Position numbers and translations under genes: made by a program. From Macrocybe gigantea (Eukaryota; Basidiomycota; Agaricomycetes; Agaricales; Callistosporiaceae): a stretch of 29,900 nucleotides of DNA. The DNA lies in the NCBI GenBank assembly GCA_011319805.1, contig SJRY01000162.1:1-29900 (forward strand). Reading direction: 5' to 3'. Below the pieces are notes generated by a model. The model saw only the letters and a list, made by a program, of their open reading frames with translations, had not been told where the DNA came from and searched no databases. This document shows, piece after piece, positions 10,233 through 21,170 of the stretch. Within the stretch, counting starts at the first letter, position 1. Every line of letters starts with the position of its first letter.

Positions 10233-12118
10233 CTACATACAATCCACGAGGCTATCTGAATTAATGATGCGAGAAGGAGTAATGACCGTGGGTGGAGTCG
10301 ATGTAGACGCTGTTGCATTAGAAATTGTATTATTAAGCATGAGAATGGCAGGCTGTTGTGGTTTGAAACGGTCCAAGTCCTGGCTAATTGTTTCCTCGAT
10401 ATACCTTAGTGGATCCATGTTAGTGCTATAGAGACTGAGGATATCAATCTACTCACTTTTGCCAGTCAGGTGAACTAAAACTATTTCCCCACTGCTCGAC
10501 CTTTTCATCGAACCATGCATCAATACAGTCCCAAAAATCCTTTTCCCGACGCGTGCGCTTGTTTGAGCCTTGAGCATTTTCGGATGCCTTGCGCTTGTGC
10601 AAGCTCCATGATCCCCCGTTTCCTGAAGGGGCCGGGGAAGGTGCATGTGGCGTGCTGGGTCGAGATCGGCTTGTTGTCCGATCATCCGTGTTCGTGAATG
10701 GGACCGTTTCGTCTTGGTCCACTATGTCGATGAGGTCGAGTAAATTTGGGTTTTCGAGGGCGAATCTGCGCTACATGGACAGTCAGAAATTTGAACTCAT
10801 TCGAATGAATCAAGCACTTACTAAAACTGCCAGCCTTGACCGTTCGAGTTGGTATTGATCACGTTGTGTAGATGGTCGACCACCATGTCGGAAACGAGTA
10901 GCCACTGCGAAAAGGAACTCGTCAAGAGACACTGAGGTGTCCTGCGTAACACTGGCACATAGCTACAGATGTGCATTGAGAATGTTTTCTTTTAAAAGTG
11001 CCATGTCATGTACCATCTCTCGCAGATGACTCCGAGCATACCGACACTGCAGCTTTATGGCTGCCATGAGCTGCTTTTCACGTGTCGGGTTTCCAAGGAC
11101 ATTGGTGAACCGGTAAGTCTCAGCATTCTCCCGCAACTTTGTCTTGAAGAATAGGTTTAGCTATGAACCCCAAACTTGAGAAGATAAGCAAATTACGAAC
11201 ATCAACATTCCAGTGCAGTCCCTTAAATGTTATGACATCATGCTGGTACAGCATGTCTTGCGAAGTGATACGTATAGTGGTCTAGAAGAAGCGAAGGAAT
11301 GGGTGACGAAGGCGCTTCGACAACAAAGCTCAAACACTATACCTGCTGGTCATTTGTGAGCAAAAAATTGTCATCGAGTCAAACATATAGGTCATTGGAT
11401 TGTTCTTGCATTTTACGAAAGTCACACGACATGTTTTCATTTTGTTTCAGGAGCTTCAAGGTCGCTCCTAGCATATATATGCGCGTTGCCAAGTCAGCCT
11501 TCGAAAGGCCCTCTCCTATCTATTGAATGTAATCAGCATATAACAACTAAAAGGGTTAGGCAGTACATACCTTATGCATCATATGTAATGATTTGCGAAG
11601 GTCATTGTCACCAGCAGTGAAACCCATCTCATCGGCGACCACATCTGGAAAGCGTGAACTGAGAATATTGCTGATTTGACCTGAAGGTGGCGGTGGGCTG
11701 GGACTGTAGTAATGGTCTTGGAAATGGTTCATCGGTGGTCCAGACTGACTTGGACGTTGAGGTTGAGGCACGTGAAAGTTTGGAGAGTGGTCAGGATGAC
11801 GTGGCTGGGATTCACGGTGAGGAGCAGGAAACTGATTGGAATTGTCAGGCGCCCGTGTCGGAGGTATCATGTTCATTCCATATGACAAGGAGGAAGCTAG
11901 ATAGCCTTGAGCATGATTGAAAAAGGTTACCATTGCGACGACATACCTGGCCCATTTGCTGCATAGCTAGATGCATGAGGTTGCATTGCATGGAAGGTCG
12001 GACTTGAGTCAGTATGTGTGAGGGCGTTGGGTAGAGTAACCACGACCTGGCCGTTAAATACAGCAGGAAGGACGTGGTATGACTGGAGGGAAGAAGGAGA
12101 GGGTGGAGGAAAATACAT
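10233..12118 (-). pseudogene. Lineage-specific multi-copy family gene (RKDFW-type), with an in-frame TGA
   Basis: Eight exons join in phase: 12118-11947, 11896-11571, 11519-11343, 11281-11201, 11160-11014, 10962-10822, 10770-10457 and 10404-10233. They give about 509 codons. I recall this type as an unnamed Agaricomycete family, often multi-copy. Marks are a Pro/Ser/His-rich N-terminus, DEMGF, FTNVLGNPTREKQL, SLDEFLFAVATRFRHGG, LRRFALENP, the basic stretch NKRTRREKDFWDCIDAWF, and SSPDWQKYIEETI. One TGA (11379-11381) interrupts DLYV*LDDNFLLTNDQQ, where Arg (CGA) is the likely ancestor. Everything else reads through. The start may lie upstream: a segment at about 12175-12310 encodes LEDIDDIAGANGYY before a GTAAGT donor, which could splice to the acceptor inside my exon 1. 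The basic patch hints at nucleic-acid binding, but function is unknown. Confidence 0.6.
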
Positions 12119-12472
12119 CGAATTTATACAACAATATCGTATGTGGACAAAAACTTGAGACTTACATAATATCCATTGGCCCCAGCAATGTCATCAATGT
12201 CTTCGAGCACCAGACATTTGTTAGATACAATGCCATCGTCGTTGTCTAAGCATTCGATAGTCCTCCATGCAGAAAGTGGGTTAAGCACCACATGAGAGCT
12301 TTGGCCATGGGCCAAGCTAGCTTGTCAAGTGTTGGCAACTCAGGGAACGAATTTCTGCATGTGCGACACGGCTGCAAGAAAATCGGCCTATACAATGTGA
12401 ACAGGGCGCCGTGCATATTGACCTGTTCTATCTAGGTCCTGAATGATTAATAGTGGTATTTCTTATACGACC

Positions 12473-15400
12473 TCATTGCCCATGACCTCTAGCCAATAAT
12501 GCCTCCCCACTACCACGACCACGGATGTCTCCTCTCGCTGTGGGCTGTTGAGAATCATATTCTCGAATAGCCGCAGTTTGAATAATATCATCCATATCAA
12601 TGATACCAGGCCGAAAACGCCAATTAGAAAAGTACCAAGCATCATGCATACGTGCAGTATTGAGGACCAGATCAGCTTCGTTGACATGTAAAATACCAAG
12701 TCGTTTTTCCTGTTTATTATGCCGCTCCTGTTTCTCTGGGAGTATCCGAGCTGTGCTGCACTGATTATTGGCACAGTTATGTAGAACACTAGCTGTGCAC
12801 AATACTGCCTGTTGGAACAGAATCATGACAATGGTCAAGTCATAAATTGATATAGACGCACATCGAGATCTGCGAGTACAAATTCATCCTGGAGCGAGAT
12901 CCTAGGCATTTGATATGGTTCGATGAATGCCCCAATGTCCGCTCGTTGAATGAGAAGTTTATTCGGTTCGGAACGCAGGTCGTGGACAGATCCAACCTCC
13001 TGAATAATCTCGAGAACTCGACCAGGACATGGCACTGATAAGCTTGGTACGTTAACTAGAACCCATGAATTGGGCAAACACTTATTGCCGTTGAGGAGCA
13101 TTACGGACTTGCACGTCTTGTATCGAAGCTTGTGCTGGTTCTCTTGACTGACCACATTGGGAAGCCTTCTCCCAAGCTCTGTCGAACTGTAGTGCCGGGG
13201 CAGTTGCTGATCCGGACTGCACTTTCCTATGAAATCATCAATTACAAGATACAGAGCAGTTTAAAAACAAACCGATATGAGAATGTGAGTTCTTGAGACC
13301 GAGATAGTCCGAAACAATTGAGTTCTTTGTTAGTGCCAAAGGGCCGGTGCCAATAGAGTGAAGTACACGATCACCAGCGACCGTGGTCACTTTACTTGAT
13401 ACAGCTGTCGCTTCTTTCATTCGGATAAATGCTGGCGCACCACTCGTTAAATGGCGGATACGGTTGGCATGAGAGAAGGCGATCACTATATCCAGTGATG
13501 GCGCTTGACGGTTTGAGTTGATACTTTTTTCTCGGATAACGGTATTGAACGACTCGAATCCTTCAGTTGCAAATAGTATGGCAGGTCCGAAACGCCGTAT
13601 GTGGGCGGGAAGATGAAGCAGAATATGAAATTTGGGCTTATTCAGCCAGCGTGGAGTCCAGGAGACTATCCGTGCAAGAAAGTCCTGGATTTGAAGTTCA
13701 AGCTGGGCCTAAACATGTAGATGTCAACTACGAACATTAGCATAGTCTACGGAGCGTACAATATATTCGTTGATGTCGGGTATCATTGGCTGCCATATGA
13801 GCGGAATGAGATTTGAAAGGGAAACCCAGGCAGCGTAGCACCCAGGTGATACGATGTTATGGAGAACAAATGGTGCCACCTGTGCTATCACTCGGAAATC
13901 ACGACCTGTTAAAGAACCGGCATAATTGACCAAAACTGAAGCAGAAAGTGGATCAAGATCCAGGCCAGATACGTCGACACTAGCTAGGCGTGCCAAAAGG
14001 GTGTCGCGCTTGAGGCCATTGGTACCAATTTGATTCGCAATGACATCGCGCCAGAGATACTTGACAAATCCAAGAAGTACGACATGAAGAACTTCAACAG
14101 GAGTGTCTTGATGTGGATCTAGACCTGAACACATAGCAAATGCATCAGGAAAGGGAGCGGTTATGTTTATTTCTGAGGGGTAACTGACCTTCTATGCTCC
14201 AGATCGGTGAGAATGGCTCAGCCGGAATGGAAGCGATATATTCATCTAATGCCGCCTGTCTAGACAGGCACCCTGAAACAGATGAGTATGCTTTGAACGA
14301 TCCCTTGAGATAGGTATCAAAATAGGTATCCTTGATACCAGTATCTGTTTTCATATTCTTGATCTTTGTCTTATTTCCTAGAGATTTTGCTGCTTCAAAC
14401 ATACTTCAGAGCGATGATATAGTCTCCGCCTTGCAACGCGCTCGCCCGACCTATAATTACAGTATAACAGTGCCATAAAACATTGTAAGAGGATAACTTA
14501 CCTTGACGAAGCGTTTAATTCGATTAACCATTTCTCCAAGTGATTCGCCTGCCTTCCTTTTGCCCTTTGCTTTACCCTGCAATGGCTTCACATCGCTAGC
14601 GCTGCGATCGTCACCTGTTTCCGTGTTATTTGAACCATCGTCATTATGCCTGTTTAAGTCTTGGGCAAGATCTTGCACGTCATGCCCTTTGACATCGCAG
14701 ATATGACAGAAATGCTTTCCTCAGAGTCCGATATGACAGGATGCTTCACTTTGCATCGGGTTATCACCAAGAAAGGCAACAACGAAGGGAAAGACCAGGA
14801 CGCGCTCCTGGTGTATACAATCCCAAGCCCAAATGCCCGAACGACATGCCTCCCTGCCATTAGAGGTTCAAATGGGCTTTAGTCACATCAGAAAATGTCG
14901 CTCACTGCAGCTCTAACGTCACTCCGTCAAGCATTTCCAGAGGTGGAACAGTGTTTGACGTAGATATGAAATGGACATTGTACTGCTTATGCAATTGTGT
15001 GCAAGGCAAACCGGCAGGCGTGAAAAGCCAGGAATTATGCTTGTTCCATTTCTTTGACTTGTTACCGGATGTGTCGTTACAGTACAACCATATTGGAAAC
15101 TTGTAAACTCTGGCCCCGTTAGCTAAGCTCCGGTAGCGATGCCCTTCCAGGGGATTTGTTCGTGTCCAGAGTGTAAGCTCTGTATCTGATTCTTTGAGTT
15201 GAGATCCTGACGGTAACATGAGTATCATGATTGGCGGATTCATGAGAAATATAATGCTAGACCTAGAATGACGGTTGCTTTGGGTAAGCTCGAAGTCTGA
15301 GCACTTGCTTCCCAACTTGTAAAATTGAGTACAAAATCTGTTTCTGCCACTTCACGTGTACGAAATTCCTCAACAACCCATCCGTAGTTAGGTTCGTAGA

Positions 15401-16662
15401 TTGGCCGCATCATCCAAACATTGCTATGTAAGGTCTGGTTTCGGTAGAACCATTCGTAGGGCATACAGACACTCCCATCACGCAATAGGCAAGGTTCATA
15501 CAGAAAATAATGTTGACCACATATGTCGGCCATCGGAGCTGCTTTATGTGCGTTATTGCCGTGGATATCGCGCCAGTGTTGAGCTTGATAATATTCTGAT
15601 ACCGCCGCACCAGTATCTTCTGGATAGAAATGAAGATGTTCGCGGACATTAGGGTTAGCCAATTCCTAGTATCGAGATGAGATCAGTCAGAATCATTTTG
15701 GTGAATAAAAACTTGTAAAACACCTGAGAAATGATATCTTCAATGGAATTGACACTGTAACGGTTGCCGGAGATGCTCTGATACGTAGACGTTCGAATCC
15801 CACAATCCGCTTGTATTTCCTTGTTATGGGCTTTGATGCTGCGAACACTTGGAATATCACTATCCGGATCATTCACCTGCAAAAGCCACGTTATGACATC
15901 AAGCTGGCGCTCTGAAAATGATGATCGTGGAAGATGCATCGCAATATCAAGAGCACAAGACTGATATGATGATGAGCGGCACGAATCAAAAACCTGAGGC
16001 CAGACATTATGTACTTACAAGCTTGTCTGGCCACGGAAACCATTCTGAGGCTCCATCATCCTGGCGTTGTCATTTTGCTGCGGGCGGCCCTGTACGAGCG
16101 GTGCTGAACTCGGTTGGATCTGCAGAGGACAATGTCAACTTGCAGCCAAGAAAATAGGAAGTTCTTACTAGGTTTCTGGAAACCAAAAAATCGTCCTTCT
16201 TCCTGACCTTCATTGCCAACTAAAGAGACATTGCTAGGCGATCGCTCCCGCTCATCATCTGCTGAGAGAGCGTCATCGTCAAGAAAAGCTGTGGGCCTGA
16301 AGGGATCATGCCCAGAAAATTCATCGTCTATCGGGATGCTAATGCCCAGATCATCAAAAGGACTGTCTTGCGGCACCGCGGATGGGCCCGGTTGGTCGGT
16401 GTGAGACGTGTCGATAACAGATGTTGATGGTATTGGAGGATTGGGCGATTGTAATGTGTTTTTTTTTCCCCCAGTATCGGACATTTCGTAGATGTACGGC
16501 TGTCGCTTCGTGCTCGATTGCCCTTCGCTGTGAGGGGAAGTCTTTACGACACGCAACACAATGCCAGCTTGAGCCGCTGCCTTTTTTCCACCCTATGACA
16601 AGCAAATTATTAGTTTGTCACTTATAAAGATAATCAACGGTACTGACAGGCTCCATCGTCAT
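12473..16662 (-). pseudogene. Large C2H2-finger, transposase-like lineage-specific gene with in-frame TGAs
   Basis: At least twelve exons join in phase from ATG 16662 to TGA 12473, about 1180 codons. Exon 2 encodes a C2H2 finger (C18, C21, H34, H40). An acidic linker and WFPWPDKL follow. Later blocks are LANPNVREHLHFYPED, FPIWLYCNDTSGNKSKKWN, VPPLEMLDG, SGIWAWD, LDPHQDTPVEVLHVVLLG, YAGSLTGRDFRVIAQVAPF, KFHILLHLPAHIRRFGP, TEGFESFN and DLVLNTARMHDA. This matches a repetitive, usually unnamed Agaricomycete family. The D-x5-PVExLH-LLG block parallels the D..H block of CACTA/Plavaka-type transposases (inference). TGA codons at 14721-14723 (GL*GKHFC) and 14406-14408 (SL*SMFEAAK) interrupt conserved segments. 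A third, at 16070-16072, can be avoided by another splice. Frame also shifts near a nine-base run at 16459-16467, unless a 52-nt intron is removed. Probably a decayed mobile or domesticated gene. Confidence 0.65.
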
Positions 16663-17304
16663 TCGTAGGCCAAGAGCTGCTCAGTGCTGACATCGTCCTC
16701 TTGACGGCGCCGGTTGACTCTGCTACGAGATTGGGAAGGGCGTGCCATGATAATCACTCGCCTGTTATTCTGATCATCAGGTCAGCTCCAGTTCGCGCTG
16801 ACGACAAGCGACAATTGTCCCATTGGGACAGGCACCAACCGTCAGCCGCACGGATTGGGGAGTGGTCCTAGGACGAAAAAAAGGGTTTGCTTGATGAATC
16901 AACAAGGTCACGCATTGGATCATGTGCGCTCCTTGCGAAATGTGGTCGATACCCCGTCCTCGGCATGTTCCACTGAGTGAAGAACAACAGGGTGGCCAGT
17001 CGCAACCCTTTTGGACCTGTGTTATTCGGTTGTGCAGGAGGGCTCTAAGGTTTATTTCCAGAATTGGTACATAGTCAATTCACATTTCTTAAAACGGCTC
17101 ATGTTGCAAATTTCCGGCCCATCCGGCTGAACCGCTAGCGATTTCCGCCAACCGTGCTCAGGACGGTTATGGCGTTTGGCCGTGTAGTTCATGTCTGTGT
17201 CACGTCTTGAAGGGAGATGCAGAGCAGGGACGCAAATCACGTGTAAATAGGGCACATGTCAAGAAAGGACGCGTAAGCACATTCACGTCTTCTTCATCGT
17301 TCCA
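16663..17304. other. Divergent intergenic region
   Basis: Lies between the large transposase-like gene (minus) and the BTB gene (plus). It holds a pair of interlocked palindromes at 16810-16830. No gene seen; a 67-codon minus ORF at 17052-17255 is unremarkable. Confidence 0.55.
16810..16830. repeat. Interlocked palindromes
   Basis: GACAATTGTC (16810-16819) is a perfect palindrome. TGTCCCA-T-TGGGACA (16816-16830) is a 7-bp inverted repeat around one base. They overlap by four bases and sit about 150 bp upstream of the minus-strand ATG at 16662. A dimeric protein-binding site is possible; no family is recognisable. Confidence 0.4.
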
Positions 17305-18387
17305 ATGTCCGTCTGCTCAGACGATGCTTTCCTTATCAACATAACGAATGACCCGGACTTGTATTTTCCTGACGGAAACCTCGTAATCCTGACGCGGGAT
17401 GAGGCAGGCAACCACACCTACTTTCGTGTGCACCAGTCAATCCTTTCAAAACATTCCCAATCGTTGAGCGACCATCTTTGCCTCAGCTCACCCTCTCACA
17501 TGCGCGAATTCTACGATGGCGTGCCCGTCGTAGAGTTTCAGGAAGACGCAAAGGATTTGCACATTTTTCTAAAATTCCTCTACGAACCGTTGTGAGTGGG
17601 ACTCTGTATGGTTTTGAGACTGAGGTTTAATGTGGAATGGGAACTGACCATGAAGAAATTTAATTACAGCGCGGCGCCATTGCAACGAGGAGACCCCGAC
17701 ATTGCGTATACAATGTTCGGTACACTGAAGCTTGCGGATAAGTTTTTTATCCAACCACTAAAAGACATGATAATGTCACACATACGTGAGGATTGGCCTC
17801 AGACCCTCCAAGGATGGGACGAGAGAGAAGCCTTTTATCAGCGTCGCCTCAAAAGTTCTTTAGGCGCAACAATGGACGACATTGCGCCCGAACCGGCGTC
17901 CGTCATTCGCCTAGCTCGCATGTTCGAGCCGGGCATTTTGACGATTGCCTTCTACCACCTGTCGCGCTTGTCCATGACTGCTGTTTACCGGCAGCACGGC
18001 CATCATTCGCGGTCCTCTCGAGGCGTTCGCGCGCACCTCTTATCAGTGGAGGACAGGGAAAAAGCTGTCGCTGGTCGAGAACGCATGTTCGCGTGGCTCG
18101 CGGACAGGCTGGAAGCCGCCATGTTTGACACGTGGCAGTGCAATGCGGAAGGCTTGTGCCATCTTCACATCATGTGGCGCGTCGTCGTCCTTCAACGCGC
18201 CGCTATGCGCACCATGGACATTCTGGCAACTCTGCGATCCATGCGGAGTCATAAGGTCGAGCGCGGTACGAGCGAGCACGTTGAGGACGCTGTTTGCGCG
18301 GACTGTAATGCTAGATGGGATCAAATCCTCTCCGATACCCGACGCGATTTCTTCGACTCTTTGTCTATTTTCTTTCCGGATATCTAG
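17305..18387 (+). CDS. BTB/POZ domain protein
   Basis: Two exons (17305-17591 and 17670-18387) join in phase 2 across a 78-nt intron, giving 334 residues. The N-terminus has the layout of basidiomycete BTB proteins: DLYFPDGNLVILTRD, then YFRVHQSILSKHSQSLSD and GVPVVEFQEDAKDLHIFLKFLYEP. After the intron, FGTLKLADKFFIQPLKD continues the BTB fold. BTB domains form dimers, and some recruit substrates to Cullin-3 ubiquitin ligases. The C-terminal ~200 residues are helical, with CHLHIMWR and a C-A-D-C-N pair, but no Kelch, MATH or zinc-finger domain. Agaricomycetes encode many such stand-alone BTB proteins of unknown role. No defect seen. Confidence 0.88.
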
Positions 18388-19644
18388 TTGTATATTTACT
18401 AGGCATTGTCCTTATTGGATGGTCTATGCGATTTGTGGGATTGAGTGAAGGTTCCAGCACGGTCAACGTGCCGCGAACCAAGCGGTGACGCGATGAGGTG
18501 GCATGAGCCACCCAATCTGTCTCCTCGCTCATCCCGTCCGCATCGCTGCCAGCGCCCAAGCCAATGTGATTTACAACGGATAAAGTCGCTTTGAGGTAAT
18601 TCCGCCTCAAAACGTTCCCATGACTAGATTCTCATACTCCGACAATTTACAACCCAGTGGGTCTCACAGGCATGGTCGTCGCCTTGCCGTGATGCCGGCA
18701 GTGCCCTCCGTACATTTGTACATTTGTAGTCGCATACTCGCATATAGCATGCAGTTTCCCATGCCAACGGCCCAGTGCCCCCCAGCAGCTCACTTCACTT
18801 CGCGTTTCAACTGAGCTAAAACGGAGCCTCGGCAAGTCGCAGCTGGATTTAAGATTTTAGAACATCCCTGAAGTTTCAAAGCCCGGAGCCGAGTGGAGTC
18901 CAAACACGTACATGACTGCATAGCATCCAACAGTTGTTTGGGGCTTTCCCTGTGTTCGGCCAGCAAGCCTTGCCTCTGCCCCTGCCAAAATCATGACCTA
19001 GGTTAGTCTAGGCCTCGGTTAGGTTCAGAAAATTTATTGAAGTCCCACAAATTCCTCAAGAGGTCTAAATTTAGATGAGTTCATAACCCGGTAAGTTCGT
19101 CCTTATTTGCATTCATCACTGAGAACTCCGCACATCAGATACAGTTCGCCGCATCCTACATGCTCTCTGGATGAGTCTAGTAGTGAAGATATCCCGTTTG
19201 AAAAATGCGACCAATGAGTGTGAACGAATGCTGTGTCAACGCCGTGATCTTAGGGACGTGCAATTTCTGGAAACCCTAGAGTATATTTGCAGCGCGAGTT
19301 TGGGGCTAGCCGAGGTGTAATAGGACGTGTTAGCTGAAGTGAAATTGGTTGAGCATAAGCGGGGATGCCGAACGTGACCGTCACGGTTTACCCAAAATAA
19401 CATCCACACAGCACAGCGCGATCCTCAATTACATCATCGGTAGAGAGTTAGAAGCGTGACAGGTACAATCCTGAATTCTATATCAAATCTCATATTGTAT
19501 ATCAGACCCTGTAAATGTAGAACTGGCTAGCCGAAGCGAAGTAAAGTGGGCGCTGCAAATGCACTCTAATAAAAGCCACACAGATGCTGGAATTGAGCAT
19601 TCATTCTACATTCTCAGCACCTTACACCCTCTATCTGCTCGTAA
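18388..19644. other. Long intergenic region without a visible gene
   Basis: About 1.26 kb between two plus-strand genes. I see only short ORFs without family character. TAATAAAAG at about 19566 lies some 75 bp upstream of the next ATG and may act as a TATA-like element. Confidence 0.5.
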
Positions 19645-20660
19645 ATGAGTCTCGAACACGTCAACTATGCCCATGCATTTGGTATGAACTCGCTGGCGGG
19701 GCCAATCGTTTTTGCAATTTTGTACGCCTTCTTGCTGGTTTGGTTCATGCTTCGGTCCATAGCACGTCCAACGTACGTGTTCATCATATTGACGCTCTTT
19801 TGCATGGGTGAGGGTTGCTTGCCTCCGTGCAATTTGATGATCTGCTGATCCTTTTCTTGGGTCTGAAGTACGGATAGCGGCGTTCGCAATCCGGGCTGTT
19901 TTAGTTGGCTCTGATTCAGCTGGAACTAAGATAAAGCTCTTGGTTGCGAATCAGATCCTCTCTGGAGTCGGTTTCTTCCCTTTGCTTTATTCGGCGTATG
20001 CACTTGTCCTCGATCGGTATGTAAACGTGACGTGATGCTTATGGTACTAGAGAACTAACGCCTTTGGATCTGTGTCAGTTATCTGCTTCTTCCGCCTCGT
20101 CAGACAAGTGCGATTTTCAAATTATTCCGTAACAGAAGGTTATTTCGTCTCGCCATCATGACGGCCGTCGGTCTGGGAATCGCTGCCTCTACAATATCGC
20201 AGGGTCAATCGTCCAAGAGCAAAATCTTGCGCATCATCAGTGCCATTCTATTCCTCATCCTCACCATCATCTTGGCCATTTACACATTGAACCTGACACG
20301 ATTAGAATTCACCGGTATGCTCTCTGATGTGCATTTCCACGAAAGGGAGCGCTATAGCTGACTGGGCTGCCTTGAACAGAACAATTGCAAGAACAACACA
20401 CCATAGAGAAAGACCGTTCGTTTGGGAAGGAATATGGCTCCCTCGTTCTCTGCGTCGTCTGTGGACTCCTTCTCATTAGAGAAGCGTTCGTGACCGCTTC
20501 TGCCAATAACCTGTCCGTGCAATACAACGAGCACCTCTGGTATCCTTTGATGGCTCTACCAGAGATCATTGCGGTCATCTTGTTTGCGGTACCGGGGCTG
20601 GTCCCTCCCCGCTCGGAATTGCCATCTGACGAAGAAGCTGGATACCGCGTCAATAAGTAG
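19645..20660 (+). CDS. Multi-pass membrane protein, DUF7702-like, copy A
   Basis: Integral membrane protein of a fungal family I associate with DUF7702; function unknown. The start is ATG 19645. Four exons (19645-19807, 19869-20016, 20079-20314, 20380-20660) join in phase to 275 residues. About seven hydrophobic helices are visible, for example GPIVFAILYAFLLVWF, VGFFPLLYSAYALVLDR, ILRIISAILFLILTIILAIY and LMALPEIIAVILFAVPGLVP. The ending WYPL-LPE-PGLVPPRSELP is the strongest family mark. No signal peptide or catalytic motif is seen. The next gene downstream is a paralogue with the same exon layout. An RTA1-type transporter is an alternative label but fits the motifs less well. Confidence 0.75.
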
Positions 20661-21170
20661 AGGTTCAGCCATACAGTTGCCATACCATTCACATTCAATA
20701 GATTACACCTACACTGCTTTTGTTCGCCGCATCATCTGGATGTACCGTACGACGATAATGAATCATGAGACTCCCGACGTGTTCGAATTTGCAGATTAGA
20801 TTTGGCAGCGTTCGTCCGCAGCAGACTAGGTCTTCTTTCACAGCATTTTCGTTTGCCGTGTCTGGGAGACCTACTACATGCTGGGATAGAGACCTCACTC
20901 GCATACCTCCAAGGAGCCTGGGAGACGGATCTTTTGTTGCTTCTACTGCTGGATTTTTGTTAGAGACGCACTGGATGCATTGGTAGGTTTCTCGCTATCC
21001 TTCAGCTTTGCACTGGTCTGGACTTCGACTACCGCGTGAATCTTGGCCGTCTTGGCAGTCAGCACTGCATTTCAGCCGACCCTCTGACACTTCTCAGCGT
21101 GTTGGCGGATAAAGCATGAAGAAAGACCTTCGCAGTTGTGCTTGCTTCCAACACCTGACCTTCATCCTTC
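20661..21170. other. Spacer between tandem membrane-protein genes
   Basis: About 510 bp holding the 3' flank of copy A and the promoter of copy B. No supported gene or repeat. Confidence 0.55.

Noticed and set aside
10963..10965. In-frame TAG in the RKDFW-type gene
   Set aside because: It is the acceptor end (CTGTAG) of a phase-0 51-nt intron (10963-11013) that joins HLREM to LCASVTQDTS, so it is not a premature stop.
14860..14880. tRNA-like B box (GGTTCAAAT)
   Set aside because: No A box or cloverleaf surrounds it, and it falls in an intron of the large gene. No tRNA, rRNA or CRISPR array was seen anywhere in the window.
15297..15355. Apparent frameshift between EEFRT and NPPIMILM in the large gene
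   Set aside because: A 59-nt GT-AG intron with matching phase 1 joins the two frames exactly.
16070..16072. TGA just before the WFPWPDKL block of the large gene counted as a fourth nonsense codon
   Set aside because: A different splice (no intron at 16120-16168, a 49-nt intron ending just before GATGATGGA) avoids it, so it is ambiguous and was left out of the main claim.
9505..16750. Complete CACTA element bounded by CACTAGT at 9505 and a partner on the right
   Set aside because: No TAGTG-type partner or matching inverted repeat was found in 16660-17300; the only partner for the left motif is 116 bp away.
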